DNA of 64,000 bases from Capitulum mitella (taxonomy: Eukaryota > Arthropoda > Thecostraca > Pollicipedomorpha > Pollicipedidae): the NCBI GenBank assembly GCA_030062745.1, contig CP099840.1, positions 5,826,058 to 5,890,057 on the forward strand. Direction: 5' to 3'. The position numbers and the translations under genes were made by a program. Shown one piece after another: positions 12,276-24,348 of the stretch. The notes beneath the pieces are model-generated. The model searched no databases and was not told the origin of the DNA. It saw nothing but the letters and a program-made list of their open reading frames with translations. Numbering within the stretch: position 1 is the first letter of the stretch; the number at the start of each line of letters is the position of its first letter.

Positions 12276-12365
12276 AATATAGTGCGTTCGTGATCACGAC
12301 CACATGAGCTGCGATAATGTCTCGTGAAGTGCACAGTAATGGTAAATAGGGGAACTCATAGGACA

Positions 12366-12710
12366 GTTGCTGTCAAAGGCCCATGGCTGACAGCAATCGC
12401 TCGTTTAAAGGTGTATGCCATGCGATTCGACAAAAAACAGCCTAAACATGTTGTTTAGGCAGTAATTTCTTGGTCTCTGCATCACGTTGTCTCGTTGTAT
12501 TTTAACCAAGCACGTTTCTACATAGGACAAATAATGAGAACGCATGTGAAAATTGCTGTCAGTGAACCATGGTTGATAGTAACAGCGCCTTTAAAGGTCT
12601 ATGCCATGCGACTCGGCAAACACCAACCTAAACATGTGACTTAATCAATAATTTCTTTACCTCTGCTTGACGTTGCTTCTTTCTATTTTAGCCAACACAT
12701 TCCCGCATAT
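12366..12710. repeat. Tandem duplication, about 186-bp period
   Basis: Two diverged direct copies are offset by 186 bp. Both contain TTGCTGTCA (12367 and 12553), then CCATGG, then TTTAAAGGT followed by TATGCCATGCGA, and CCTAAACATGT. No coding content was seen. Confidence 0.7.
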
Positions 12711-15533
12711 CAAATATATCCCGGGTGCGAGACGTCAATGAAAGTTGTACAAAAAAAAACATTACGAGGGAGGCCGAAGGCCGCGCGAGTGCTCTTACAA
12801 CAAAAAAATCAATCAAACTGATCGCCAGGCCAGACCTGGCCATAACGCTTCCTGGAGGCCAATAACTTGACAACCACGGGGCACTGATCAAGTTTTCATC
12901 AAGATACCTCAGTTTTTAAAAACCCCGTCATGGGGAGGGGCATTTTGACATCCCTAGTCATTTGACATCATAGTCATCATTTTGTACTACATATATATAC
13001 TTTTTAAGTTTACTTACGTTTCTGAAATTCATCGCGCCCTTCCAAAAATGACTAGCAATTCTAAAACAGTTTGATCTCTTAAAATCTGACCGTACTTGCT
13101 GCGGAATTATTAAACAAAACCCGTATAGGGCTTTCTGCGTAACGCGGACACATGGGGGGGCTTCGGTACAACCCCTTGGCCATTTCAAAACCGTGCGTCC
13201 TAGAGTAGTGAAAAAACCAGCGTGTTGCGCGTGACGAGATCTCGCGACTGGTATCCTTTTTCAAGGCCTCAGGTCAATGGATGACCTTCAAGGTAGAGTC
13301 AAAGGTCAAAAATTGCCAGAAAGTGGTACTTTTTCGAGCTTAAGCGCAAATGAACGCCAAAGAACAAATGATGATGAAAGGAAACGGGTATCATAGTCTT
13401 CGTCAATCAATTATGAGTCTATCTGTTCATCACATGAGTGTATTTTACGTATGATACGGAGTCCGATTCCGGCCATACTAGGCCAATCCTTGTAAATCAG
13501 GGTCGTCGGATTAGATGCGTTCTCGGAGCTTCAGAAGCATTTTTGCAGATAGTAATGGATGCTGAAGTCAAATGTAGCGCCCCAATTAACAAGCCCTATT
13601 GTCGAATAACATATAAAGATCACATAAGGCCATCCGTCATTTTAGATCATCCAAGGTTACCTGAAGCCAATGCACTAGAATGACCTTGGATTAGCTAAAA
13701 ATCGTGACTTAAATGACTTAACGCGTTTTTCGAGCTGGCACCCAAAACAAAATCTAATTCTAGGCACCACTCCGCGGCCGACGCCGCTCCATCCGTCTGA
13801 GCAAAAGTCAGGCGTTCGCTACATTGCGCCTTCTTTTAATGAAATAAAGGATAAATTGCACAGAGTTTATATCATTCGACTCCTTACACGTAAAACAATC
13901 TGAATATATTGGTTGTTTTGCGATACCTATTTCCTCCCGCATTTCCAAATATAAAAGTAACGTGCTTCCCGCCGTAGCTCATGACCTTAGTTTACACCCT
14001 CGATAATCCCGGCAGAGAGCATAACCCCATTAAATCTCTGTATAGTCCTACAGAACATACAATTTGGAGCCGATGACATATATCTTAGTGTATTTGTGCA
14101 CTACAAACGTCTTACAGTGAGACCAAATTGAGACCGTTGTAAATAGGTCGCGTCAGCGCGCGAAAACGGCAGACATGGTTCCCATCATGACATCATAGTA
14201 CGTTACCATGATACATAGAATAAATTTTTCTTCACTATGAGATGTGGAAAGGACGCCCCAGAAGGTTTCTCATCATAACATATAGAAAAGGATGCCCCAG
14301 AAGGTACACCAAGTTTCAGATGAATCAAACAAACCGTTCGGAATTTATCCTCAGAAAGCCTCAGAGGCGGAGGTTTGCATCAACCCTACACCCTATACGG
14401 GCGAGGGTTAAGGTTCAAATTCGGCGTTCACCGCCGCACGGCGCATCAAAGGCGCATAACCACCAGCAAAAGCCGTGACGTGACATGATCTCTGGTGAAT
14501 TTCAATCAAGTGTCTTTTACCTGACATCCTGTCACATGTATATGAAGGGAACACGGGAATCGTATTCGAGTTTCTAAGACAAGCAGTCACCGCAACGACA
14601 AAAGAAGACAGTCCCTAAAGCTGCAACATATGCCATAACATGCCTCCATTTGACCTGGCCTGAACGAATACGTCATGCGCAAAGTACGCCAAACAGGGTG
14701 ATTTTAGAACGACCAAGAACGATGCTATCGCATGGTGCCATTTTCAGTCCCCATCACCGCTAGTGTAGATTTTAGGGGCGTGACTCAAATTGCACCCCCG
14801 ACCTTAACGGTGTTTTGCGAAACGGTGTGCACAGAAGCAATACAAACACATGTACAGTTCAGCGTCAGTCACCCCACGTGCTATCTCAGCCTTCAAACAA
14901 AAACTTTTCTTTATTTCACAGGCTCCTGAGTACACTGGCGGATCCAGAACGGGCATCGAGGTCATGGCCTTCATTCAAGTGGAAAAACCGGGGCTAACGA
15001 GTTTTTTGCCCCTTTTTCCGACGGAGACTGCGGATATTGTTCTCCACGCAAAACCTATTTCTATACAGGCTAGTTTCCGGAGGAAAATGAAACAAAGTAA
15101 CCGAAAACGTGGCTACATCAACCTTGGGGTGAGGCTGATATAGCCTTGGGGTGAGGTTGATATAATGGGGTGAGGTTAGGTTACGCGAATGGATACTCGC
15201 ACCCCTTAGCACAATAGCACATGGACCCGCCAGTGCTGGATCCGCCAGTGGATCCGCCAGTGCTGGAGCAGGGGACATTGCCCAATGAGCGCCACGCTGC
15301 CTAACTGCGTCCCCACCGCCCACTATTTCCTCACTGAGACAGCTGACTGCCAGATAAAGGATATTTTTGAGAGAAATAGCATGCCCGCGGATTTGATCCC
15401 TTCCTCTTGCTCTCTGGCAGTGACACACACGCGTCGTGCGTCCGTGAGGTTTAAGTGCAAGTTTGGAATAAATTTCAGGCTTGTGTTATCCGTATATACT
15501 GCACTGTCAATGCCATCCCATACCAGGCACGTA
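12711..15533. other. Intergenic, no gene seen
   Basis: This is AT-rich sequence with no ORF I can support. It holds an AGGTCA/TGACC half-site cluster at 13262-13310, a repeated phrase GATGCCCCAGAAGGT (a near copy at 14253 and an exact copy at 14291), a GGGGTGAGGTTGATATA tandem motif at 15125-15175 and GATCCGCCAGTG repeats at 15225-15260. These look like decayed repeats. Confidence 0.5.
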
Positions 15534-15850
15534 GCTAAGGGGGGGGAGGAACATGGGGACAATGGTCGCCCCCGAGCCAAACGGCCTTCACCAGATATTT
15601 AGCGATTTCGCAAATATAAGGAATGGTGATCATATACATGCCAGAAAAACAAACAGTATATGCTTTTCCTGTACAGGAAATTTTAGAATGTCAGCTAGGG
15701 AGGAGATTCTTGCATTGGCAGCTAAATCCCCCTATCGAGAAGGGCAAAGCGATGCCACCGGCTCCGAAGGCTCCGGTGGGTATGATCAGCAGCGAGCCTC
15801 CCTGTTTATATGCATGGGCCAAAATCTGAGAAAAAACATTTACCCCCTAG
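15534..15850 (+). mobile_element. hAT-like MITE, family 2, truncated copy
   Basis: It starts with CAGGCACGTAGCTAAGG followed by a G-run, matching the left end of the element at 23901 (CAGGGACGTAGCCAAGG). Homology continues through CCCCCGAGCCAAACGG and ATTTCGCAAATATAAG to about 15720. No matching right terminus or target-site duplication was found, so the 3' boundary is a guess. Confidence 0.6.
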
Positions 15851-16012
15851 ATTGATATGAGGTTCTCAGTCCAAGGGTGTCGCCAGTACTCGTATTCTCG
15901 GCTTGGAGGTTGCCTGCGTGACTTGGGGCGTAGATGACATAGTGAGGAAAAATTCACGTTTTACATTAGTTTTCGTGGCCTGCGTGGACGGCGGGGGCTA
16001 AACAGGCTCCGT

Positions 16013-16030
16013 GGGGGGGGGGGGGGGGGG
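16013..16030. repeat. Poly-G run of 18
   Basis: Eighteen uninterrupted guanines are followed closely by an imperfect palindrome, CCTCCTAAGGAGG, at about 16046. Such runs can form G-quadruplexes and are prone to length errors in assembly. The 670 bp to the next element hold nothing recognisable. Confidence 0.9.
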
Positions 16031-16699
16031 CTTATGGCTGCAGCCCTCCTAAGGAGGCTCTGGCGACGCTTCTGCCTCACTCCCAGTGTGCCCCCTCTGC
16101 ATCCGAAATCCCTCCTGCCCCGTGATTCTCATATACGACATAGTGAAACAGCCGTAGTCACACCGTTGCCTAGTCCTGCCCTGGTTGTGCTTTAAGCGCA
16201 GAAATGCAAATGGTGACGCAAAAAGCACAGTGACTCTACCATAACAAAACTGGCCGCACATAAAAAATAGAGATAAAAATGAAACGCGCACGTTTCACTT
16301 CTATTCTGGTCAAGCAGGAAGCATGATTCTGCAGCGGACGCGTTGTGTAGGACAGACACGTAACCGGGATTCTCCTCGGGGGAGAACGGGGGCCAAATGT
16401 CCAGTTACGCTAAAATGAACTCTGGATGAGGTAGCGTGCACCCTTCTCAAACCCCAAAACCCTCATAATTTCGGTGACCTTACTTGGGTGTTTAGGAAAT
16501 GAAGAACTGTTTTATCATCGGGCTTAAGAGCGAAACATTTTCGGATTACAAGAGGTGTGTGGACCACAAGCCCATCGGATTCGCCTTCCGCGCGTCCGCA
16601 CTTGCACCTTCACCGTGTCACCTGTCTCCTGCGGCGAGCCCAGAAGGTGATTATTGGCATGCGAAGTTCATCTGCCCGGCATGGCGGACTCAGCATCGG

Positions 16700-17800
16700 T
16701 GTGTTCATGGCCTAGTTTGATGCAATCATTGACCTCATTCTCCATATTGTTAATTCATCTTTGACTTCTGCAGAATTCCCCGATGTTTGGAAACACTCTA
16801 TTATCACTCCCATTCTCAAGTCTGTGCCCTTACTTGATCCATTTTTGTTCCGGCCGATCTCAGTCATACCCGCTATCGCCAGAATTGTCGAGAAAGTCGT
16901 CCAAGATCAGCTGTATCGATACCTTTCAGCCAACCCTTTTCCCTCGAGTTGATACTTCTTGGTTTTCTGCCTACCTCGGCGTTCACACCCAGAGTTTCCG
17001 CTTCACTGATTGTAAGGAAGCACACCTCTGGAAAACTGCTTTACAGCATGAGCATGTTTCAGGGTTCAGCTCTGGGCCCTCTTCTGTACAGTACATTTAC
17101 GAATGATGCCAGCCTTTTTACCGAAAATGCTGGCATCATTCAGTATGCGGACAACATACAAGTGCACGTTAGCGACAAAAAATTCTGCCAGATCATGTTT
17201 TACTCATGGAAGTCTTGCGCAAACTCGTTAAAAGTGAACGCGAGCAAAACTCAACTGCTGCTCTTTGGCAGCCAACAAGATCTGCGCAACTGACGTCCCA
17301 GCCCTGGTACTCCCTAACATTCGGTACTGCCTTGCAGTTTTGGTAATGGCTAAAAAAAGAGCCAGCCTCGGCTATGAAAAAACTAAAAAATAATAACCTC
17401 TGCTGCAAAAGTCATTTTTGGACGCAAAAAATTGGCCGTGTATCAGACCTGCTGCAGCGGCTTGGTTGACTCTCTGCATGAGACATGGTGACGCTAAGAA
17501 CTCTGACACTAGCCCATGAGGTGCTCTCCAGGGGTGAGCCGCAGTCTTGGCCTCATCTTTCATTACAAATAGTGAAGCCCGTGCTACGCCATACCCGGCG
17601 AGACGACCATGTCCTCCTCTGTAATCCACGTACGGGAGGCAGGCAAGAGGACGTTTTGTTACCGCGCCTGCGCTGGTCTCAACCTGTTTCATCCCGCCTC
17701 GCTTTCTTTTCCTGCTTCTCAGTTCAAAGCCACTATCTTTTCCCATCTGAGGTCCACTGTCACAAAACCAACCTTCGCTTGCTCTCTCTGACGCCAATGA
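16700..17800 (+). mobile_element. Decayed LINE reverse transcriptase
   Basis: The plus-strand frames read in order through a non-LTR reverse transcriptase. FPDVWKHSIITPILKS and FRPISVIPAIARIVEKVVQ form the RT finger region. The chain then switches frame to FQGSALGPLLYS and IIQYADNIQVHVS. The catalytic YADD is altered to YADN, next to SLKVNASKTQLLLFG (thumb). About 300 bp further on, GKRTFCYRACAGLNLFHPAS resembles the ORF2 C-terminus. Stops and frame changes show that it is dead. The order matches Jockey/CR1-type elements. It is a second lineage from the 3.3-kb fragment. Confidence 0.85.
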
Positions 17801-20800
17801 CGTGATAAATGACTGAGTGCGTATTTTAACTGTGTAAACTTCTGAGTATTTTGACTCAGGGGATTAATAGCTACGACATGTGTTTTACCACTGTGGACGT
17901 CTTCACGATAAAATATGTATGCAAATGACAATGTCCACAAATGATGATATGTATATAAGTGACAATATGCATATATAATAATATATAAATGTATAATACA
18001 TAACGGTACAACACAATGTAAACACCTCCATGCGGTTTGTCAGCATCCAGGCGAGGCCCAAGCACCTCTCATCGCCTCTTGGGAAGTACCGACAGAAAGA
18101 ATAATGAGTGGAACTGTTCATAATATACCAGATAGTAGTTCATTTTTCCCCTCCAGCGACGCAAAAGTACCTGGAACTCCGTATTATTTCTATGGTAGCG
18201 CAATTACGTAAATCATGTGGCAGGGTTGCCCTAATTGCGCCTTCTGCTTACTAGAATCTTTATATGAAAAAATGGAAGCAAAGACTGAAGTACTAAAACG
18301 TCGGATATTCCGGTGGTCAAAAGACCAGAGAAGATATATAAGAAAACAGACAATTTTACCATATCATGGTTACAGAGCCCCTTTTTCGAAAAGGCGATGC
18401 AAATTGTGCAGCTTCCGACACATTCTACGTCATAACTGGTGCCACTGCGTGATGTTCGCTTTATAGTGTGAAAAACGCAATTTCTACAAAATGGAGTCCA
18501 CAAAATCCGCTTACATACGGACGAGAGAGTACAAGAAAAAAACCTTGCCGGTTAGTGGGAGTAAGCAATGAAGTGAATAAATTTCCCCACGAAGACTCAC
18601 GGTTTCCTTGACACAGCGGGGCAAACTGAGTGCATGTGACACTGATGAGGATGTATCCGTTTGGATTCCCTGCTCACTACTTCAAGGTCCTGAAGTACGA
18701 TGTGTGCAAATAAAATTCGTGACGGTTGTGTGCACTGAATTTACCTTGCCTGGCAGACCTTCCGCAAGCGTCATAGTAGTTGGCAAACCAGGCGACGCCC
18801 CTGGAAAAAACAAATGGCGTTGTCAAAGCCCAAAAACATTGGTCTCTTAGTCACGGTATCGCCTGCCATTAGAAAGGTCGCAGTCACTCATAAGTATAAA
18901 ACAGCCAAAAGGGAGAAGGTCTTTTTCAGACCAACGAGACAGCCGTCATTTTCAGTCAGTCGAATCATCATGGCAAATTAGCTTCGCGATATTGTGAAAT
19001 ACAATGGACCAATGTCATCGTCTGGCTGCGCTCAAGAACGTTCGGCCACTAGCATCATAATTGGAACATGACCATGAAAATATGACAAACTGCGCAAAAA
19101 GTCGCCGATTTCATTGACGCTGTTTAGCTCTACCAGAAATCGTAGAATTCACGAAGAAAGGCTGGGGATCCTAAGTGGTAGCAGTTTTTTTTTGTTTCAG
19201 TGCAAGCCGATATCGTCAGCGGCTATGGATTACAGAATTCTGGCAGAAAATTCTTGCACCTATCAGTAACTCGAAATAATATGCAAATTATACAATGTAT
19301 CTTCAACGGAAAATGCGGAAGATCATACTGCCATATGAGGAGACCGCCATCCAAACAAAGATGGTTTTTCTAATCGCCGTCTCTGTCGTGAAGCTCATAG
19401 TGCGTCCAACGTTTTGAAAGCTATAAGGTAGAGGATAAAGCATATTCTCACCCGCAACTAAGTTCCCCTTAATGGTTCGGCACCTGCCTTTTTCGCAAGC
19501 GAAAGCCGATTCAGGCGCAACCACACGTTCGCCAAACTTTAAGTTGTAATCGTCGATTACAAGTACGCACATCCCGACGCTCTCGAATGACATCCTGTTG
19601 CAAAGCCGTATGTGAAATGCGCGTTTCGACTGCCATATCTTCAGTTTACGCGGTCTGGGCTCGCCACCGTGCCACAGGCCAAGTGGTACAGCGGTCATGC
19701 ACGGCGCGAGAGCAGCAAGGCCGTTACACCCCGCGTGCCGCTCCTCAGCGCCAGTGTGGACGATAACAAGGTGACGGAACCAGTCTGGTCTCGGTTGAAA
19801 CTTCGGAAGCGTCCGGAGCGTTCAAACCGAAACTGGGGACGGTCCTCGACTGATCTTGGAGTGTCGGACCGAAGGTGAGGCCAGCTTAACAAAGCTTTGG
19901 TAATTCGAGCTTTAGAACCTTTGTGCAGCACCGCTCCTGGACTGATTGATAACGCGTATACGGCCGCAGCTTTCGGATTTCATGGTGAACGCCAACTCAT
20001 CGATTTTCATCAGTTCAATAAGGGAAGGTCTTAGTAGAGGAAGGAAGGGTGCTTATAAGGTAAGTGCCGTCTCAAGTAAAATTATGCAGATAATTGGAAA
20101 ATATCTTCGTTAGAGCAGCAAAAAAATCACGCAGCCATTTCTCTGCTCGACGGTGGTTTGTCGCCTGGCATCAGCCTTCACAGACCACTGGTTTTCATCC
20201 CAATGCTTGTCCCACTCACAATCCCTGGACTGACAGATGAGGCCAGATGGAAATTCTCCCTTCCGAGAAAATTCTCGGCACCGGGGATCCCCAAACTGCT
20301 CTGATCAGTAACGTCTTCGTGCGCAAAAAAACGCCCCGTGCGTAACATGCGTTAGCGCTATTCTTGAATTTTCTCATGTGTCGGACGATGTCAACTTGGG
20401 CAAACAAATCCCCTTCGGAAAGGAAAACATTCCACAACATATACTGGCGTTTGTCACGGAAGGTGTCCGCTCGGGTGGTAAGAGGATGTCAGCGTCAGTA
20501 ACACAGACCTTTGTTCGATTTCGACTGATCTCTACCATAAGTTCCAGTTTATCATCCGCGCACGTTCTCTCGAAAGCTCAGTTTCTTTGTGAGTGTTTGC
20601 TTGCTCCTGCAGGATTTTGTTGAATCTTTTGCGGAATGTGAATGTCTTTTATAACAAGGTACGAAAACTGAAAAGGGAGATAAAACATGTGCTAAACAGG
20701 ACGTCAACAGGATTCCGTAACGGGAGGAATCCGTCGCATCAGACTGTAGGGGCGCAAATAAAGTTGGCAGGACCGAACCAAAATGATAACTTTTGAAAAA

Positions 20801-21985
20801 CAACATAAGGCCATCATCAACTTAGTAACATCATATATCAACATCATAGTTTCCTGCTATGATTTTATCAATACGCTTAAATATGCATATATGTGACAAA
20901 ACTTCATATCTGAATCTACTTATATCCCGCTTCCCATGAACGTGCCTCATGTATATACATCGTCTCCAAAGTTGGAAACACCCTGCTCTTCTAGGCTTAG
21001 ACAAGGTTGCGAGGTGAATGGCCTGCACGATGGATGCCTATGCCCATGGTCCAGCCATTCCAAGGAGTGATACTCTCAAGGCTTCCATAGAACTAAAAAG
21101 AACAGCGCCTTGTCGGTTTACGCTTCCGCTGCGAAACGATATTACAGAAACGAAGCAATTCCTCCCGCACATTCGGTCTCGTCACGAATCAACCATTCTC
21201 CCACAAATGGGCTCCTACTAGAACTGAGAATTTGGATATGATAATGCAAATATTCGGCGCAGGCGAATGTTCCAGTCTAGATTTCAAAATTCGAATGTTC
21301 GGCGAGTATTCGGTTGGCCATTTTCAAATCCGGAAGACTGGCCTAATATCTGAATGCCAACCGCGCATTTCAGTATTTTTTTTGCATTTCATCTCAGAAG
21401 TTGAAGATGCATCTGGCCCAGTTCATGCACAAAAGGAATTGGGGCATTAGCTAACGATTCGTGGGTTCTGTACATCAGTATGTCTTTCAGCAATACTCTG
21501 CACTGCCATCGCGACATACTGTACTTCTTTCCGCTGTGGCACCGTCCTGTGCCTCAAGTTTCATGGGACAGTGCTTAGCCCCAAGAGTGATCTGACGCTC
21601 GTTACTTGTCTGGCCACGACTGGCAGAAACGCCCGGTCGGAACTCGGAATTAGTTCGTCAATAAAGTTGCGACTTGTCGGAATTATCAACCGGTTTTCTT
21701 CTTGACGTTTTCACTTCTATAGCTGTTTTTTGACTACATACAGGGAAACGGGGTGACTACCTATGGTACAAATGTTTTGCACATGAAATGCACTACGGCA
21801 GCGGATAATTGCGTTAACTGCGGGTATGAAAAGTACTGCTCCGAACTACTATAGCACTTATTGACGCTGGCTGTATCCATGGTCTCACACACAGTTTGAC
21901 GTCAGGGAGGGCAACATCAATTTTATGAGCAGCTCGGTTATTAGTTTGATTGATGATTAATATCATTAAGTCAATGAAAAATAAT
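17801..21985. other. Intergenic, no gene seen
   Basis: I read both strands and found only ORFs under about 135 codons, none resembling a known family. The longest (minus, 19303-19698, 131 codons) has one Met start but no splice or homology support. AT-rich stretches with TATATG runs occur near 17930-18010. Confidence 0.5.
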
Positions 21986-22382
21986 CAGAGGTGTCGATTC
22001 GTATTCTTTTGGGAGGGCCTTGACCCCCCATTGTTGATTTGGACCCCTCCAATGTTGGTCTGGCCCCCAATATTTTCTGCCGATTAAAGGGAAATGGGCA
22101 ATAACAACGGAAAGAACGGCCACAAAAGATAAGAGACAGGCAGAGAGTGCAGAATGAACTATAACGTGATGTACTATCTTTACATCTTCTGGCAGTATAC
22201 ATGGGGATATTTGCAATTTTTGCCGGATAAATAGCACAGAAAAACTCATAAATTTCGGTTCACCAAAATAAAGTGGACTAAATCCGTTGACAAACCCATA
22301 TTGAGGGGGGAGCTTAGGTTGTCGGACCGTCGGTTCGACAACCTCGGCCCCTCTCAATCATTTACAGAAATCGGCATTCCTG
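21986..22382 (+). mobile_element. hAT-like MITE, family 1, copy 1
   Basis: This 397-bp non-coding element starts CAGAGGTGTCGATTC and ends GAAATCGGCATTCCTG, giving inverted ends of the hAT type (CAGxGG...). The flanks AAAATAAT (21978-21985) and AAAATAAC (22383-22390) are a 7/8 match at the 8-bp size expected for hAT transposase. The body is shared with the copies at 41061 and 57760, including TTGATTTGGACCCCTCCAAT and the AAATAAAGTGG box. Confidence 0.88.
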
Positions 22383-23259
22383 AAAATAACTACTAATATT
22401 TGTCTTATTGCAAATGACAGAACATTCGTTTCGGGCGGATATACCTTTTTCTTAATTTAATTCCCCCGTTTTTCTAGGGTGCGACGCAATCAGAGACCGA
22501 CTTCAACAGAGACTGTTGCACATAGTCTGACCTCTTCGCCCGAATATGTAACTTCACGTAAACGGTATGACACTGCAGCGGAAGTTTAACGTGCCATCAT
22601 GAACGATGCGGCCACACCATAGTTAGTGTGCCCCTCTAAATGTCAGTAAAATGGAAATAACTTGCTTCCCTAGTGACGAACAGCACCAAAGACCGAGCGT
22701 CATCTACTCCATTTCCTAATATTAGCTTTAGATGCAGTGATGTGGAGCAAGAGAGAAGAATTCTACCGATTTCAAAACTTATGGTTCCATGTTCGGCTAA
22801 TCTGATTTGATTCCTTGTTCTCATTTTGATCATTCCGAAATCCTAAGCACTGTCATTGTAAAAGCTTGGCAGTCCGCAAGCGGACTGCACAGAGGCTTGA
22901 CTGTCAATGAGAACGTCTCCCGCCCGCGTCACGCCCCGCCCCCTCCTCAGAGGCACCCGGCCGCCGTCTGCCCGGTCTTCGACGCCGGGCGAAACTTTCA
23001 AATTGAATAACTTGTTCATACAACTAGGTCTAATAGTAGGTCACAGGATATCTTGTGTTTGGTTACAAGGTCTCGTTATCTTGGATGATACAGCTGTAGA
23101 TCGATCTGATTTTGACATACGGCTCCGATCGTACCTTGAGGGACGAAATGACAACTTCGCATTTGATACGAATATTTGAATGCACCCATCCGAACATTCG
23201 AATCCAAAAACCTGTCGAATCCTCGGCTCTACTCAAACCGCATCGCTGACGATCTTCAG
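22383..23259. other. Intergenic, nothing recognised
   Basis: This is mixed-composition sequence with short ORFs only. A CCCCGCCCCCTCC tract occurs near 22932. No RNA gene or coding exon can be supported. Confidence 0.4.
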
Positions 23260-23650
23260 CGGCGCGCGTAACGGTGCGCCGCTTACCTTGGCCGTTACGT
23301 CCCGGCGCCGCAGATCCGTTCGCCGTCCTGCCGCCCGCCACCATGGCCGGCTGCCCGCCACACCGGTCACCGCTGCGCCGGTCACGGGTCACGACGCGGC
23401 CACGTGGCGGTGAGAGCCGTCGCGCGCCGTGCAGCCGCAGGAGCGTACGTGCCCACCCCACCGGCGACCGCAGCGGCACTGGCCGGGCCGACACGGCCCG
23501 CCGCCACCTGGCCATGCCCGGCGGGCACGCTTTCGCCGCGTCCGCCGCTGCATTGGACGGCGGCCCGCTCAAGGCCGCGTCACGGGCCAGCACAGTGGCG
23601 GGTGTGACGGCGGATACGGCGCGCGAAGAGCGGGAGGGAGGAACGTGGCC
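23260..23650. promoter_or_regulatory. CpG-rich island of unknown role
   Basis: About 390 bp are very GC- and CpG-rich compared with the AT-rich flanks, and long ORFs are open on both strands because of composition. On the plus strand a strong Kozak-like CCGCCACC-type context precedes an ATG at 23343, followed by a possible donor GGCG|GTGAGA at about 23410. It could be a promoter or 5' exon of an unannotated transcript, or a distal OATP promoter on the minus strand. No downstream exon was found to prove either. Confidence 0.35.
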
Positions 23651-23900
23651 TTTTGAAGCGACGTGAAAGTAGGTGCGCCGTCTGCTTGCCGTCCATACGA
23701 GGCTGACCAAGCATCCAGTGATGGACAAGCCAAGAACAGGAACAAATCTAGACTGGTCAGAAGGGCCAGAGTAGCTCGCATGATAATCAAGGCTAGTTTT
23801 AAGTGCAGTGTTTGTTTAGTCAGTTTAGAATATAAATATTATATTTTGCATACAGATATATAGATAATAGAGCATACAGATACTTGACATGGATGACACA

Positions 23901-24169
23901 CAGGGACGTAGCCAAGGAGGGGGGGACCATGGGGCCATGCCCCCGAGCCAAGCGGTCTACTCTAGATATACAGTGGTTTCGCAGGAATAAGTAGCAGTGA
24001 TCATATATATGTTGCAAAGGAAAATATTATATGTTTTCCTGTGCGTTAAATAGGAGGTAGATTAAATAAAATTGCTGTTTTTTCCCATAAGTTTCGTCAT
24101 ATGTCAGTGGCACATAAAAAAATTTGGTATTTGCCCTCCCCTTGGAGGGAAATCCTGGTTACGTGCTTG
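23901..24169 (+). mobile_element. hAT-like MITE, family 2
   Basis: This 269-bp non-coding element begins CAGGGACGTAGCCAAGG and ends GGTTACGTGCTTG, so its ends are imperfect inverted repeats. It is flanked by ATGACACA (23893-23900) and ATGACACG (24170-24177), an 8-bp duplication with one mismatch. Its left part is homologous to 15534-15720. Confidence 0.85.
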
Positions 24170-24180
24170 ATGACACGCAT

Positions 24181-24348
24181 CATAGCTAGGGATTTCCCGA
24201 AAATTGTTAGGGTTTCTTAGGTATTCTTAGATCAACATAGGATTTCAGACAGTTTCCTTCCAGTCATTGCCAAGAGCGTAAAGTTAAAATCCCTGAATAT
24301 TGGGGGGGGGGGAGTCCGGACTCCCAACCCCCGGGATCTCCAGTTACG
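24181..24348. mobile_element. Short MITE adjacent to the family 2 element
   Basis: This 168-bp element has ends CATAGCTAGGGATTTCC and, on the opposite strand, CGTAACTGGAGATCCC. It is bounded by a perfect 8-bp direct repeat ACACGCAT (24173-24180 and 24349-24356). It includes a G12 run and a perfect 16-bp palindrome, GGGAGTCCGGACTCCC. It inserted within or next to the target duplication of the 23901 element. Confidence 0.75.

Noticed and set aside
12085-12303. Ile/Tyr-repeat ORFs on both strands
   Set aside because: They are pure translation of a (TA)n microsatellite.
19303-19698. 131-codon minus ORF as a gene
   Set aside because: There is no recognisable domain, no promoter or splice context, and it lies in a region of decayed repeats. 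The length is compatible with chance.
23063-23728. 221-codon minus-strand ORF as a gene
   Set aside because: It is Arg/Ala/Pro-rich, explained by CpG island composition, with comparable ORFs on the opposite strand and no motif.
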